DNA of 64,000 nt from positions 124,001 to 188,000 of the forward strand of contig JAFGOZ010000699.1 of NCBI GenBank assembly GCA_016926235.1. The letters are read 5' to 3'. Below are positions 47,141-55,224 of the stretch, in pieces. Source of the stretch: Bacteroidales bacterium (GTDB taxonomy: Bacteria > Bacteroidota > Bacteroidia > Bacteroidales > UBA10428). Position numbers and translations under genes: made by a program. The notes under the pieces are model-generated. The model was given only the letters and a program-made list of their open reading frames with translations, had not been told where the DNA came from and searched no databases. Each line of letters opens with the position of its first letter. Within the stretch, counting starts at the first letter, position 1.

Positions 47141-48904
47141 CTAGTCAATGCTCATTTTATACGGAATAATAGCCTGAAGGCCTTTTTGATTAAGAAGCTC
47201 TTTAACAAACTGGTAATCCTCATAAAACTCACCCAATTCTTTCTTCAGGATCCTTGATTTAGCTTCAATTCCCAGTTGTTTAAGAAATGCCACAAAAGGT
47301 TCTTCCTGCTCAGGCAGTGAAATGATCTGGTATTTTTCCAAACCAGCTTTTGCAGCAGCAATCTGAATTGCTTCGTGCAAGCCACCCTCCACATCTACTA
47401 GACCCAGATTCATAGCATCGGCACCTGACCAAACCCTTCCCTGCCCTATACTATCGACATCCTGGATTGTCATATTCCTTCCTTCAGCCACCTTACTGAT
47501 AAAGTCGATGTAAATATCATCCACGCTATTTTGTATATATGCACCTTCTTCATTGTCCAACCTCTTTAGCACACTTTGGAGATTAGAATGCTCGTTGGTT
47601 TCGACATAATCATACGTTATCCCAACTTTATCTTTCAGTAATTTACCTCCACTAAACCATACTGCAAAAACCCCGATAGAACCTGTTATTGTATTTGGAT
47701 TTGCTACAATGGTATCAGCCGGGGCAACAATATAATAACCTCCTGAAGCTGCATAGTCACCCATAGACGCTATGACCGGTTTAATTTTACTTGCCAGCAT
47801 TACTTCCCTCCAAATAATATCTGCAGCAATAACCAGCCCACCGGGTGAGTTTACCCGAAAAACAATGGCTCTAATACTGCTGTCCATCCTGGCTTTTCGT
47901 ATTGCACGCGAAATAGTCTCTGAAGCCACAGCACCATCCTGTTGTTCCCCCATTACAACTGACCCATATGCATATATTACTGCAATTTTATCTTTGCCAG
48001 TACTTTTTTTATTAGTTGATTTCACTGTATTAATATAATCCGGCAATTTCACAACATGAAGTTTATCAATATTTGCTACATCCATAGAATCCAGTAATTC
48101 CTCAATAATCTCATCCTTATACTTTAAACCATCAATAAGCCGGTAAGTAAGTGCATCCTTTGCATTACGTACCAATAAACTATCTGCTATATTATTCAAG
48201 GTGGTTTTCTCGATATTCCGCTCCACTGAAATACCATTTAGATAATTGTTCCAGACAGAATTAAGAAGAGCCTGTATCTGTAGCTTGTTTTCATCGCTTA
48301 ACTTATTTTCCAGATAAGGCTCAACAGCACTTTTAAACTTGCCGTACCGGAAAACCTGGGCATCAATACCCCACTTTTCAAATGCTTTTTTATAGAACAT
48401 TATCTCTGCGCTCAATCCAATAAACTCAAAAATACCGGCAGGATTTAAATATACCTTATCAGAAACACTTGCCAGGTAATAGGTTGATTGAGAAAAATAG
48501 TTGCTGTAGGTCAGAACAAATTTGCCTGACTCTTTAAAATCGTTAAGTGCATTGCGTATTTCTTCTTTGCTGGCAATGCCACAGCGTATAATGGATGGTT
48601 CAAGGTATATCCCTTTAATACGGTCATCCGTTTTGGCATATTCAATACTGTTTAAAATATCATCCAGGCCCATTACGGGTTCAGGCATCAGATTCATCAT
48701 ATTAAAATTTGCCATGGGATTGGCAGGTGCCCTATCATAAATTTGCTGGTCAAACTTGATGTACAAAAGAGAGTTATTCCTAACATCAATCGGAGCTTCA
48801 GACGAAGACGCAACCACTAAAACCAAAACTATTATAAACATAAAAAAAATCGCCAACATGATTCCAAGCATGGAGGCAAATGTATATTTCAAAAAGCTTC
48901 TCAT
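47141..48904 (-). CDS. sppA: Signal peptide peptidase SppA (67 kDa type)
   Basis: 587 residues with one N-terminal membrane helix (about 13-35) and two S49 peptidase domains. The catalytic Lys is in the first domain (RYGKFKSAVEPYL) and the catalytic Ser in the second (YAASGGYYIVAP), as in E. coli SppA. It degrades leftover signal peptides in the inner membrane. Length is close to the 618-residue E. coli protein. Operon with lpxK. Confidence 0.95.
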   Translation of the reverse strand: MRSFLKYTFASMLGIMLAIFFMFIIVLVLVVASSSEAPIDVRNNSLLYIKFDQQIYDRAPANPMANFNMMNLMPEPVMGLDDILNSIEYAKTDDRIKGIYLEPSIIRCGIASKEEIRNALNDFKESGKFVLTYSNYFSQSTYYLASVSDKVYLNPAGIFEFIGLSAEIMFYKKAFEKWGIDAQVFRYGKFKSAVEPYLENKLSDENKLQIQALLNSVWNNYLNGISVERNIEKTTLNNIADSLLVRNAKDALTYRLIDGLKYKDEIIEELLDSMDVANIDKLHVVKLPDYINTVKSTNKKSTGKDKIAVIYAYGSVVMGEQQDGAVASETISRAIRKARMDSSIRAIVFRVNSPGGLVIAADIIWREVMLASKIKPVIASMGDYAASGGYYIVAPADTIVANPNTITGSIGVFAVWFSGGKLLKDKVGITYDYVETNEHSNLQSVLKRLDNEEGAYIQNSVDDIYIDFISKVAEGRNMTIQDVDSIGQGRVWSGADAMNLGLVDVEGGLHEAIQIAAAKAGLEKYQIISLPEQEEPFVAFLKQLGIEAKSRILKKELGEFYEDYQFVKELLNQKGLQAIIPYKMSID

Positions 48905-49002
48905 TGAATTAAATCTATTCTGTTAATTTTGTAATCTGTTCGTATATGTAAATATACTAAGAATGTTTTCCTTAATAATGGAAATTTATAAAAAGAACTG
49001 AC

Positions 49003-49494
49003 ATGGCAGATCTTATACTTTCATTAGGATCAAATATCGGGGAAAGGGGGAAAAACCTTAAAAAAGCATTACTTCTATTACAACAGGTTTATGGTGGTCC
49101 GTTGTACTTATCATCATTGTATGAAACAGCTCCCTGGGGATACGAAAACCAAAGATTTTTTTATAACCAGATAGTAGTTTTTCAAACTAACTCAGATCCT
49201 GACGATATCCTGATAAGTATACAAAAAACAGAACAGAAGATGGGCAGGATTAGAAATATAAATCAATATTCTGCAAGAATCATTGATATTGATATTTTAT
49301 TTTACGGTTCCACATCCATGAATACTTCCAGCCTCACAATTCCTCATCCAAGAATTACGCAACGTAAATTTATCTTAATCCCCTTATGCGAAATTCTTCC
49401 GGAATTAATACATCCCACAGTTGGCAAAACGGTTTCAAGTCTTTTACATGATTGTGAAGATACGCTTTCGGTTAGAAAGATCAATTTACCATAA
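49003..49494 (+). CDS. folK: 2-Amino-4-hydroxy-6-hydroxymethyldihydropteridine diphosphokinase
   Basis: 163 residues. HPPK motifs: LGSNIGERGKNLKKAL, VYETAPWGYENQRFFYNQ, RIIDIDILFYG and IPHPRITQRKFILIPLCEI. Transfers pyrophosphate from ATP to hydroxymethyldihydropterin in folate synthesis. Divergent from sppA, with a possible TAATTTTG promoter element at 48924. It stands alone from other fol genes. Confidence 0.95.
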   Translation: MADLILSLGSNIGERGKNLKKALLLLQQVYGGPLYLSSLYETAPWGYENQRFFYNQIVVFQTNSDPDDILISIQKTEQKMGRIRNINQYSARIIDIDILFYGSTSMNTSSLTIPHPRITQRKFILIPLCEILPELIHPTVGKTVSSLLHDCEDTLSVRKINLP

Positions 49495-49501
49495 ATACAG
49501 A

Positions 49502-49885
49502 CTATTCAAATAATCCCTGATCTCTGATTAACAATAAAATAGCAGAATGAGGAATAATTATGTAATTCTCTTTATTGAATTCAATTTCGTATCCGCTTTT
49601 TTGCAGGTATACTGCTAAATCACCTTCTTTTGGCTGAAGCGGGACATATTTTACTTCGTCGGTTTTGTTTTTCCATGGTTCGTCTATCTCAGAAATAGCA
49701 GGTATAGGATAACCCGGGCCTACTTTCAGTACATAACCACTATGAATTTTCTCTTTTTCATGCACTCCTGGAGGAAGATATAATCCGGTTTGCGTTCTGT
49801 CCGATGCGCTCTTCGGTTTTACCAGCACACGGTCTCCAACCACAATCAATTTATTCAGGTCTTTTTCATCAATATTTAACCCCAT
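49502..49885 (-). CDS. GroES-like co-chaperone, stand-alone
   Basis: 127 residues with a Cpn10 fold: LIVVGDRVLVKPKSASDRTQTGLYLP, an extended mobile-loop region (HEKEKIHSGYVLKVGPGYPIP) and EGDLAVYLQKSGYEIEFNKENYIIIP. It is longer than GroES (about 95 residues) because of an inserted segment after the mobile loop (PAISEIDEPWKNKTDEVKY). No groEL follows, so it is a paralogue rather than the main GroES. Convergent with folK, only 7 bases between stops. It may cap GroEL under special conditions. Confidence 0.85.
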   Translation of the reverse strand: MGLNIDEKDLNKLIVVGDRVLVKPKSASDRTQTGLYLPPGVHEKEKIHSGYVLKVGPGYPIPAISEIDEPWKNKTDEVKYVPLQPKEGDLAVYLQKSGYEIEFNKENYIIIPHSAILLLIRDQGLFE

Positions 49886-49906
49886 ACTTTATCTATTATT
49901 TATTTA

Positions 49907-49914
49907 CAAATATA
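49907..49914 (-). promoter_or_regulatory. -7 promoter element for the GroES-like gene
   Basis: The minus strand reads TATATTTG, matching TAnnTTTG, 21 bases before the start codon. Confidence 0.45.
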
Positions 49915-49971
49915 CAAACTGTATCTGACAGGATTTAATAGATTTTCAGAAACGATAAAAGAAGCATAGGA

Positions 49972-50655
49972 TTATTTTCCCCTGAATGGGATTTTATAAT
50001 ATATATTATACGTAACACAAGCATTAGAATTACCATTAAACTTCCCAAATCCAGGCAAAACATTGGGTTTGAGCTCATCAAAATCACTGCCCCCTAAAAA
50101 AGCCTTTGCTCTCAATGACCATCCAAGGAAAAAATTTGCAAAGATCTCCACCTTTAAGGCAAAGTAAGGCTCAATCCAGTTTGCCTGTTGGTCAGGAAAT
50201 GAGAGACTACTTATATTTAATAGTCCGTATCTGTTATCGATGATTGATAAATTTTCGGCTGAATGGTTGAATGATGCATGTCCAAACAATAAACCAACAG
50301 ATACTAAATCATCCCGTTCCCTGTCTTTTAAGAAATTGTAGCAAAATCCTGTTCTCCAGTAATATCCATCAGAATAATAATCGTACAAAAAATCTCCCCC
50401 AGTATACTTGTAATCAGTAACCCCAAATTCACCTACCAGGTAAAAATTCTCATTTAAACCAAGATCCAATGATCCTTCAAACTCAGTACGCTCAGGTTGC
50501 AATACATTTAATAAAAACTTGCTTACATCCACACCCACGATGATACCATCGGGTCGAAAGAAACTTTCTTTTGTCTCGCCTTTCTCCTGTGCAATTAATG
50601 CAGAAGAAAGCAGAATGCTAAAAAATAACCCGTATATTCTCATAGCCGTTTTCAT
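49972..50655 (-). CDS. Outer-membrane beta-barrel-like protein (DUF6048-like)
   Basis: 227 residues with a signal peptide (about 1-22, ending LIAQ). The mature part is rich in alternating strands with aromatic ends (FYLVGEFGVTDYKYTGGDFL, WRTGFCYNFL) and ends on Phe-rich FR-GK, consistent with a small outer-membrane barrel. It resembles DUF6048, which in this phylum pairs with DUF6452; the next gene upstream is DUF6452-like. It overlaps that gene by 38 bases; a later Met5 start would shorten the overlap. Confidence 0.65.
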   Translation of the reverse strand: MKTAMRIYGLFFSILLSSALIAQEKGETKESFFRPDGIIVGVDVSKFLLNVLQPERTEFEGSLDLGLNENFYLVGEFGVTDYKYTGGDFLYDYYSDGYYWRTGFCYNFLKDRERDDLVSVGLLFGHASFNHSAENLSIIDNRYGLLNISSLSFPDQQANWIEPYFALKVEIFANFFLGWSLRAKAFLGGSDFDELKPNVLPGFGKFNGNSNACVTYNIYYKIPFRGK

Positions 50656-51235
50656 CTACATTAGGTTGCATAATAATAAGCGTATCAAAATGTTTTTTAG
50701 TATAGTCTATCCATTTTATTTTAAAATCAATATAAACACCACAATCAGGCGATTCCATGGTTTGTATACGGTCATAATAAACAGTAAACCTGTCCGTATT
50801 ATGTCCAAGGACGGTGGAATCGATCCATGTAACCCTTACTAGAGTATCTCCTTCTATAAAAATAGTATCCTCAATGGGTTTTTTCAGAGCAGAAATGGTA
50901 TCAAGATGAACGATTTCGGAAGTATCATAAATTAATGCTGTAATAGTATCAATATAAAATTCAAACCGCGCAGAATCATTTACCATAGATAAAAAGACTC
51001 CTATGGTTGAAACATTATTACTTTTATCAAAATACCCGCAAGGTGTATCAGGAAGGCAGTCCAGGCCATATAAAGTCAATCTGTCTACTAAAGAGTCTGT
51101 TAGCTTATTGTTTTTATAGGTATATAAACCCATTTTCATCATGATCTCATTCCCAGACCTGCACGGTGATGGGTCACATGAAATAATAATTCCACTAATA
51201 ACCGACAGAAAGACAAAAAAGCGTAAGTACTTCAT
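50618..51235 (-). CDS. DUF6452-like lipoprotein
   Basis: 205 residues with lipobox IISC (Cys20) followed by DPSPC. The body is rich in strands: KMGLYTYKNNKLTDSLVDRLTLYGL, then STIGVFLSMVNDSARFEFYID. I recognise the family layout (DUF6452) from memory but cannot search. The gene overlaps the beta-barrel gene by 38 bases; the pair is likely co-translated and functionally linked at the envelope. Confidence 0.65.
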   Translation of the reverse strand: MKYLRFFVFLSVISGIIISCDPSPCRSGNEIMMKMGLYTYKNNKLTDSLVDRLTLYGLDCLPDTPCGYFDKSNNVSTIGVFLSMVNDSARFEFYIDTITALIYDTSEIVHLDTISALKKPIEDTIFIEGDTLVRVTWIDSTVLGHNTDRFTVYYDRIQTMESPDCGVYIDFKIKWIDYTKKHFDTLIIMQPNVDENGYENIRVIF

Positions 51236-51253
51236 GTAAAATTAAATTCAGCC

Positions 51254-51261
51254 CAAAAATA
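51254..51261 (-). promoter_or_regulatory. -7 promoter element for the DUF6452-like gene
   Basis: The minus strand reads TATTTTTG, matching TAnnTTTG, 18 bases before the start codon at 51235. Confidence 0.45.
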
Positions 51262-51274
51262 AGTAATTCTTTAT

Positions 51275-51862
51275 TTACTCCGAGCTAAATTCACGATTAA
51301 CTTTAATAAAACCGGGATAAGTGATCATTTTCTTTCCAAAAGAGATAGTGGGCTTAATTTGTAAAGTAACCCTGGTGGGATAATGGCTGGCATCTGCCAA
51401 ATTCAGCCCAAAATTGACTAATGCCATAGCTGATTCATAGGAAGTGGATTCGTTAAGATTTGTATTAATATGAAGAGGAATAACAGCCGTTCCCCCGTTT
51501 GGCTCAACCTCAATCCTTTCTTCGAGATTGCCTTTACATATTTCCACATCATCGATGAATGCAATCCATTCCACTTTGTTTACGCCTGCTTTCTTGGTAT
51601 TAGGATTTTTCACCTCAAGATTAAGAACAAATTCCAGGGGAAGTTCACCCCGGGCAAGCGCTGAAGTAAGTTTACCCATATCTTTGATTGAAAGATCTGA
51701 AAACTTTTTTATTTCATATAGTTTAATTCCTGCAAGTTCCGGTTTCTCAAGTGAACCCAGCTTAAACTCACATTTGGAAAGCGTTTTTGCTTCTCGCAAA
51801 GTACGGCATGATTGAAAGAATGGCCACATAATAAAAAATATCACAAGGATTTTAATTTTCAT
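51275..51862 (-). CDS. LEA14/WHy-like lipoprotein
   Basis: 195 residues with lipobox FQSC (Cys19) and a WHy/LEA14 beta-sandwich: LEVKNPNTKKAGVNKVEWIAFIDDVEICKGNLEE holds the typical N-P-N motif, then VPLHINTNL-like VIPLHINTNLNES. Such proteins occur in stress and envelope contexts, with unknown ligands. It is upstream of the DUF6452-like gene but not overlapping. Confidence 0.75.
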   Translation of the reverse strand: MKIKILVIFFIMWPFFQSCRTLREAKTLSKCEFKLGSLEKPELAGIKLYEIKKFSDLSIKDMGKLTSALARGELPLEFVLNLEVKNPNTKKAGVNKVEWIAFIDDVEICKGNLEERIEVEPNGGTAVIPLHINTNLNESTSYESAMALVNFGLNLADASHYPTRVTLQIKPTISFGKKMITYPGFIKVNREFSSE

Positions 51863-51942
51863 AACTAAATGCTATTTAGGTATGTTTAATAATAAGGATA
51901 TGTAGTTTCAACAATAATCGCCTTATCATAATCAGAAATCAT

Positions 51943-51950
51943 TATCTTTG
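51943..51950 (+). promoter_or_regulatory. -7 promoter element that decides the TonB-like start
   Basis: TATCTTTG matches TAnnTTTG and directly overlaps an upstream TTG/ATG pair (51948-51953) in frame with the TonB-like gene. Transcription would start after this pair, which supports the ATG at 51984 as the true start. Confidence 0.45.
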
Positions 51951-51983
51951 ATGACGCGATTAAAGTATAAATGTACTTTAAAA

Positions 51984-52706
51984 ATGGAAAAATTAAAGAA
52001 GTTTTTCGAGGAAAATATTACAGGCATATTAGCGACCATCGCATTCCATTTGTTCCTGTTTGTAGTATTTCTTATAATTAAAATAACAGCCTCATCTTCC
52101 ATGACCGAAGGTGAGATTTTAATTGATTTCTCCGAAATGGAAGAATTGAATGACATGCTGAACCAGCTACCAAAAGAAGATGAAAACAATAAAGAAGGAT
52201 TTGAGGACTTGTATGAACAGATACGAATGAGCAATGCAGCCTCCAATATGGATGCCAGGTTTGAAGATGAAATAAGTACTGAAAAGTTTGTAGAACAGGT
52301 AATGGATGAAAATGATATTGAAGACCTCAACCCGGATGTATCTGATGAGGATCTGCTTTCATTTGATGAAAATGAGAAAACTGAAACACCAAAGAACACA
52401 ACTGAAAAAGCGACCAATTTCAAAGGTAAAACAAGCATAATGTATGAACTTAAAAACCGGACAGGCAAATACCTGCATGTACCTGTTTATAAATGTGAAA
52501 GCGGAGGCACTGTAGTGGTTGATATTGTTGTAAACCAGAAAGGGAAAGTAATAAACGCTAGCATCGATCAAAAATCCACAACTGATTTTCTATCATGTCT
52601 TGAAGAAGCCGCTATCAATTCTGCCTATAAGTCTTTCTTTAATACCGATTATAATGCTGCTGCCAGGCAGGGTGGGACTATAACTTATATTTTCAGGGCC
52701 CAGTAG
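51984..52706 (+). CDS. TonB-like energy transducer
   Basis: 240 residues from the preferred ATG (12 more with the earlier TTG). One membrane helix (about 11-33, ITGILATIAFHLFLFVVFLI), a long acidic periplasmic spacer (DEISTEKFVEQVMDENDIED) and a C-terminal TonB-like fold (GGTVVVDIVVNQKGKVINASID, then FLSCLEEAAINSAYKSFFNT, ending TYIFRAQ). The C-terminal lacks the typical YP motif but has the G-x-V-x-V-x-hydrophobic strand. No exbB/exbD next to it; the neighbours are envelope lipoproteins. It could also be a non-receptor TonB paralogue. Confidence 0.78.
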   Translation: MEKLKKFFEENITGILATIAFHLFLFVVFLIIKITASSSMTEGEILIDFSEMEELNDMLNQLPKEDENNKEGFEDLYEQIRMSNAASNMDARFEDEISTEKFVEQVMDENDIEDLNPDVSDEDLLSFDENEKTETPKNTTEKATNFKGKTSIMYELKNRTGKYLHVPVYKCESGGTVVVDIVVNQKGKVINASIDQKSTTDFLSCLEEAAINSAYKSFFNTDYNAAARQGGTITYIFRAQ

Positions 52707-52766
52707 TCTTGTGCAATATTTTCCAGACAGAATTTATTGTCTGTTTCAACTTCCCAACATATTCCG

Positions 52767-52774
52767 TATATTTG
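52767..52774 (+). promoter_or_regulatory. -7 promoter element for the GH31 gene
   Basis: TATATTTG matches TAnnTTTG, 25 bases before the GH31 ATG. Confidence 0.45.
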
Positions 52775-52799
52775 ACTTCAGCTTAAACGAACCAATGTA

Positions 52800-55079
52800 A
52801 TGAAACAAACCAACCACCACCTTTTTGATTTCCTGGATTTTAACCCGGAAATGAAGGGTACAGACATCCTATGGAGAGCCTGTAAACCAACAAAAATAGA
52901 GACAAATGGAAATGATATATTACTAACCATACCTTTTCAAAAGCAGAAAAAATCACCCGAAATTGCCCCTGATAATAAAATACCGCGCAAGGATTACACA
53001 TTAAAAATCAAAGCCTATGGCGATAAAATTTTGCGTGCCTCCATTGGTTTTGGCACTGAGATGGATGAAACTTCCCCCATGTTGGAATTAAGCCCTGAAA
53101 TGAAAAATGTGCCCCTGGTTGTCGAAAAAAAAACGAATGCATGGCTCGTTAAAGACAAAAATGACAAAAATAGGGCCGCCATCAACCTAACAGTCCCTGC
53201 AATTGACCATTGGAGCGACCTTTTACCAAAGCCTGAAGAAACCGTTGATATAACATTCTTCCCGGATGGAGGCAAAGAAGTAAAGCTGAGTGCCTATGAC
53301 CAGTTTTTCCCAGCACGCCATGATGGACTGGCATTGGCATTTGTAGAAAAAGACAATATGCCCGACCGGGCAACAATGTCATTCCATACACAACCTGACG
53401 AGGTATTTGTAGGCACAGGCGAACGTTTTACCAAGATGGACCTCTCCGGCCATACCTTCCAGCTCCACAACCAGGACGGGCAGGGCGTAAATAACCGGAG
53501 GACATATAAAAACATACCTTTCTATATTTCGAGTGCGATGTATGGCATGTTTTTGCATACCTCAGCATCTGGTAAACTTTCGCTTGCCGACCATTCATCG
53601 CGTTCTGCCCAGTTACTTGTTGAACATCCTGTGATTGATGTGTTTTTGATAGGAGGAGATACCATTGAAGAAATAATTCACGGCTATCGCCAACTTACAG
53701 GATTTCCATCACTGCCTCCCTTATGGAGCTTTGGCACCTGGATGAGCCGCATGACCTATTTTTCAGAAGATGAGGTAAATGAAATTTGTGACCGTTTGCG
53801 CAAGGAAGATTATCCTTGTGATGTAATACATCTGGATACAGGATGGTTTAAAACCGACTGGCTTTGTGAATGGAAGTTCAATGAGGAAAGTTTCCCTGAC
53901 CCAAAAAGGTTTATGGCCAATCTTAAGAAAAAAGGATTCAGGGTAAGCCTTTGGCAGATGCCCTATATAGCAGCCAATGCAGAGCAGCATGACGAAGCCG
54001 TCGCCAATAATTATATTGGCCCGATAAAGAAAACCGAAAAACAAGGAGGTTCCAACTTCAGCGCGTTAGATTACGCCGGCACCATTGACTTTACCTATCC
54101 AAAAGCTGTAGCATGGTATAAGAACCTTATTGGTAACCTAATGGCAATGGGTGCAGTATGTATAAAAACCGATTTCGGCGAAGAAATTCATATGGATGCA
54201 GAATATAATGGAATGGATGCAAAACTTTTGCGTAACCTTTATGCCCTGCTCTACCAGAAAGCAGCCTATGAAAAAACCAAAGAAATAACCGGTGATGGGA
54301 TTATCTGGGCACGTGCAGGATGGGCAGGATGCCAGCGATACCCTTTGCACTGGGGAGGTGACGCTGCTTCTACCTGGGATGGCATGGCTGGTTCATTAAA
54401 GGGAGGATTACATCTCGGGCTTTCAGGATTTGGATTTTGGAGCCATGATGTGCCCGGATTTCATAGCGTACCTGACTTTATGAATACAGTTATCCCTGAC
54501 GATCTGTATGTCCGGTGGACACAATTTGGAGTATTTAGTTCGCATATTCGGTACCATGGCACCTCAAAAAGAGAACCCTATCACTATCCGAATATTTCAG
54601 ACATTGTTCGTAAATGGTGGAAACTACGATATTGCCTTATACCCTATATTGTTTCGCAAAGTAAAAAAACAACAAAGACGGGTTTTCCAATACTCCGGGC
54701 TTTAATTTTCCATCATGCTGATGATAAGCTGTGTTGGCACATTGATGACCAATATTATTTTGGAGACGATTTTCTGGTGGCTCCTGTAATGAATTCTGAA
54801 GGTATTCGTGATGTGTATCTTCCGGAAGGTAAATGGGTAGGCTTCTTTGATGGCATTGTATACAAAGGTGGAGAATGGATAAAAAATCTCAAAACTCCCC
54901 TTGAAGAAATGCCTTTATGGGTACAATATGGTGCTTCCATTCCATTCTACCCTGAAGCTGTGAGTTGTACGGATGAGATGGATTTGGAGAAAAGTATTGA
55001 AATTGTTTTTGATGAGTCTTTTAAAGGGATTGGACAATCTGTGATTGGAGATATTATAAAGCTGACTAAAGTCAGCTAG
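52800..55079 (+). CDS. Glycoside hydrolase family 31 (alpha-xylosidase/alpha-glucosidase)
   Basis: 759 residues with no signal peptide, so cytoplasmic. GH31 catalytic residues: nucleophile Asp458 in IKTDFGEEI and acid/base Asp521 in WGGDAASTWDGM, with HLDTGWF and FGTWMSRMTYFSE around. The nearby KTDFGEEI is the signature of the YicI-like group that often acts on alpha-xylosides, in line with a xyloglucan role, but glucosidase activity is not excluded. It leads the glycan cluster. A TAAA-loop hairpin overlaps its stop codon. Confidence 0.9.
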   Translation: MKQTNHHLFDFLDFNPEMKGTDILWRACKPTKIETNGNDILLTIPFQKQKKSPEIAPDNKIPRKDYTLKIKAYGDKILRASIGFGTEMDETSPMLELSPEMKNVPLVVEKKTNAWLVKDKNDKNRAAINLTVPAIDHWSDLLPKPEETVDITFFPDGGKEVKLSAYDQFFPARHDGLALAFVEKDNMPDRATMSFHTQPDEVFVGTGERFTKMDLSGHTFQLHNQDGQGVNNRRTYKNIPFYISSAMYGMFLHTSASGKLSLADHSSRSAQLLVEHPVIDVFLIGGDTIEEIIHGYRQLTGFPSLPPLWSFGTWMSRMTYFSEDEVNEICDRLRKEDYPCDVIHLDTGWFKTDWLCEWKFNEESFPDPKRFMANLKKKGFRVSLWQMPYIAANAEQHDEAVANNYIGPIKKTEKQGGSNFSALDYAGTIDFTYPKAVAWYKNLIGNLMAMGAVCIKTDFGEEIHMDAEYNGMDAKLLRNLYALLYQKAAYEKTKEITGDGIIWARAGWAGCQRYPLHWGGDAASTWDGMAGSLKGGLHLGLSGFGFWSHDVPGFHSVPDFMNTVIPDDLYVRWTQFGVFSSHIRYHGTSKREPYHYPNISDIVRKWWKLRYCLIPYIVSQSKKTTKTGFPILRALIFHHADDKLCWHIDDQYYFGDDFLVAPVMNSEGIRDVYLPEGKWVGFFDGIVYKGGEWIKNLKTPLEEMPLWVQYGASIPFYPEAVSCTDEMDLEKSIEIVFDESFKGIGQSVIGDIIKLTKVS

Positions 55080-55209
55080 CCTTTAACAACCAGACATATA
55101 ACCACCACGCTAAAGCGTGGTGCTATATCTATTAGATTAGCACCCAACTTTAGTTGGGTGATGAAAAAGAATATTAATTGAAATATTTAAAGTGCGCTTA
55201 AGCGCACTT
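55060..55209. repeat. Cluster of four REP-like hairpins
   Basis: AGCTGAC-taaa-GTCAGCT (55060-55077, covering the GH31 stop), CACCACGC-taaa-GCGTGGTG (55103-55122), CACCCAAC-ttta-GTTGGGTG (55141-55160) and the perfect palindrome AGTGCGCTTAAGCGCACT (55191-55208). The stems differ but the loops are TAAA or its complement in three. They may stabilise mRNA or be REP elements. Confidence 0.75.
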
Positions 55210-55224
55210 AACTAATTAAATAAT

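Noticed and set aside
51948..51983. Upstream TTG/ATG start for the TonB-like gene
   Set aside because: Overlaps the -7 promoter element TATCTTTG; the ATG at 51984 gives a normal N-terminus before the membrane helix.
51932..52468. 178-residue Ser-rich frame opposite the TonB-like gene
   Set aside because: Complement of an acidic spacer; no recognisable fold.
55060..55209. CRISPR array
   Set aside because: The hairpins differ in stem sequence and spacing, and no identical direct repeats or cas genes are present.
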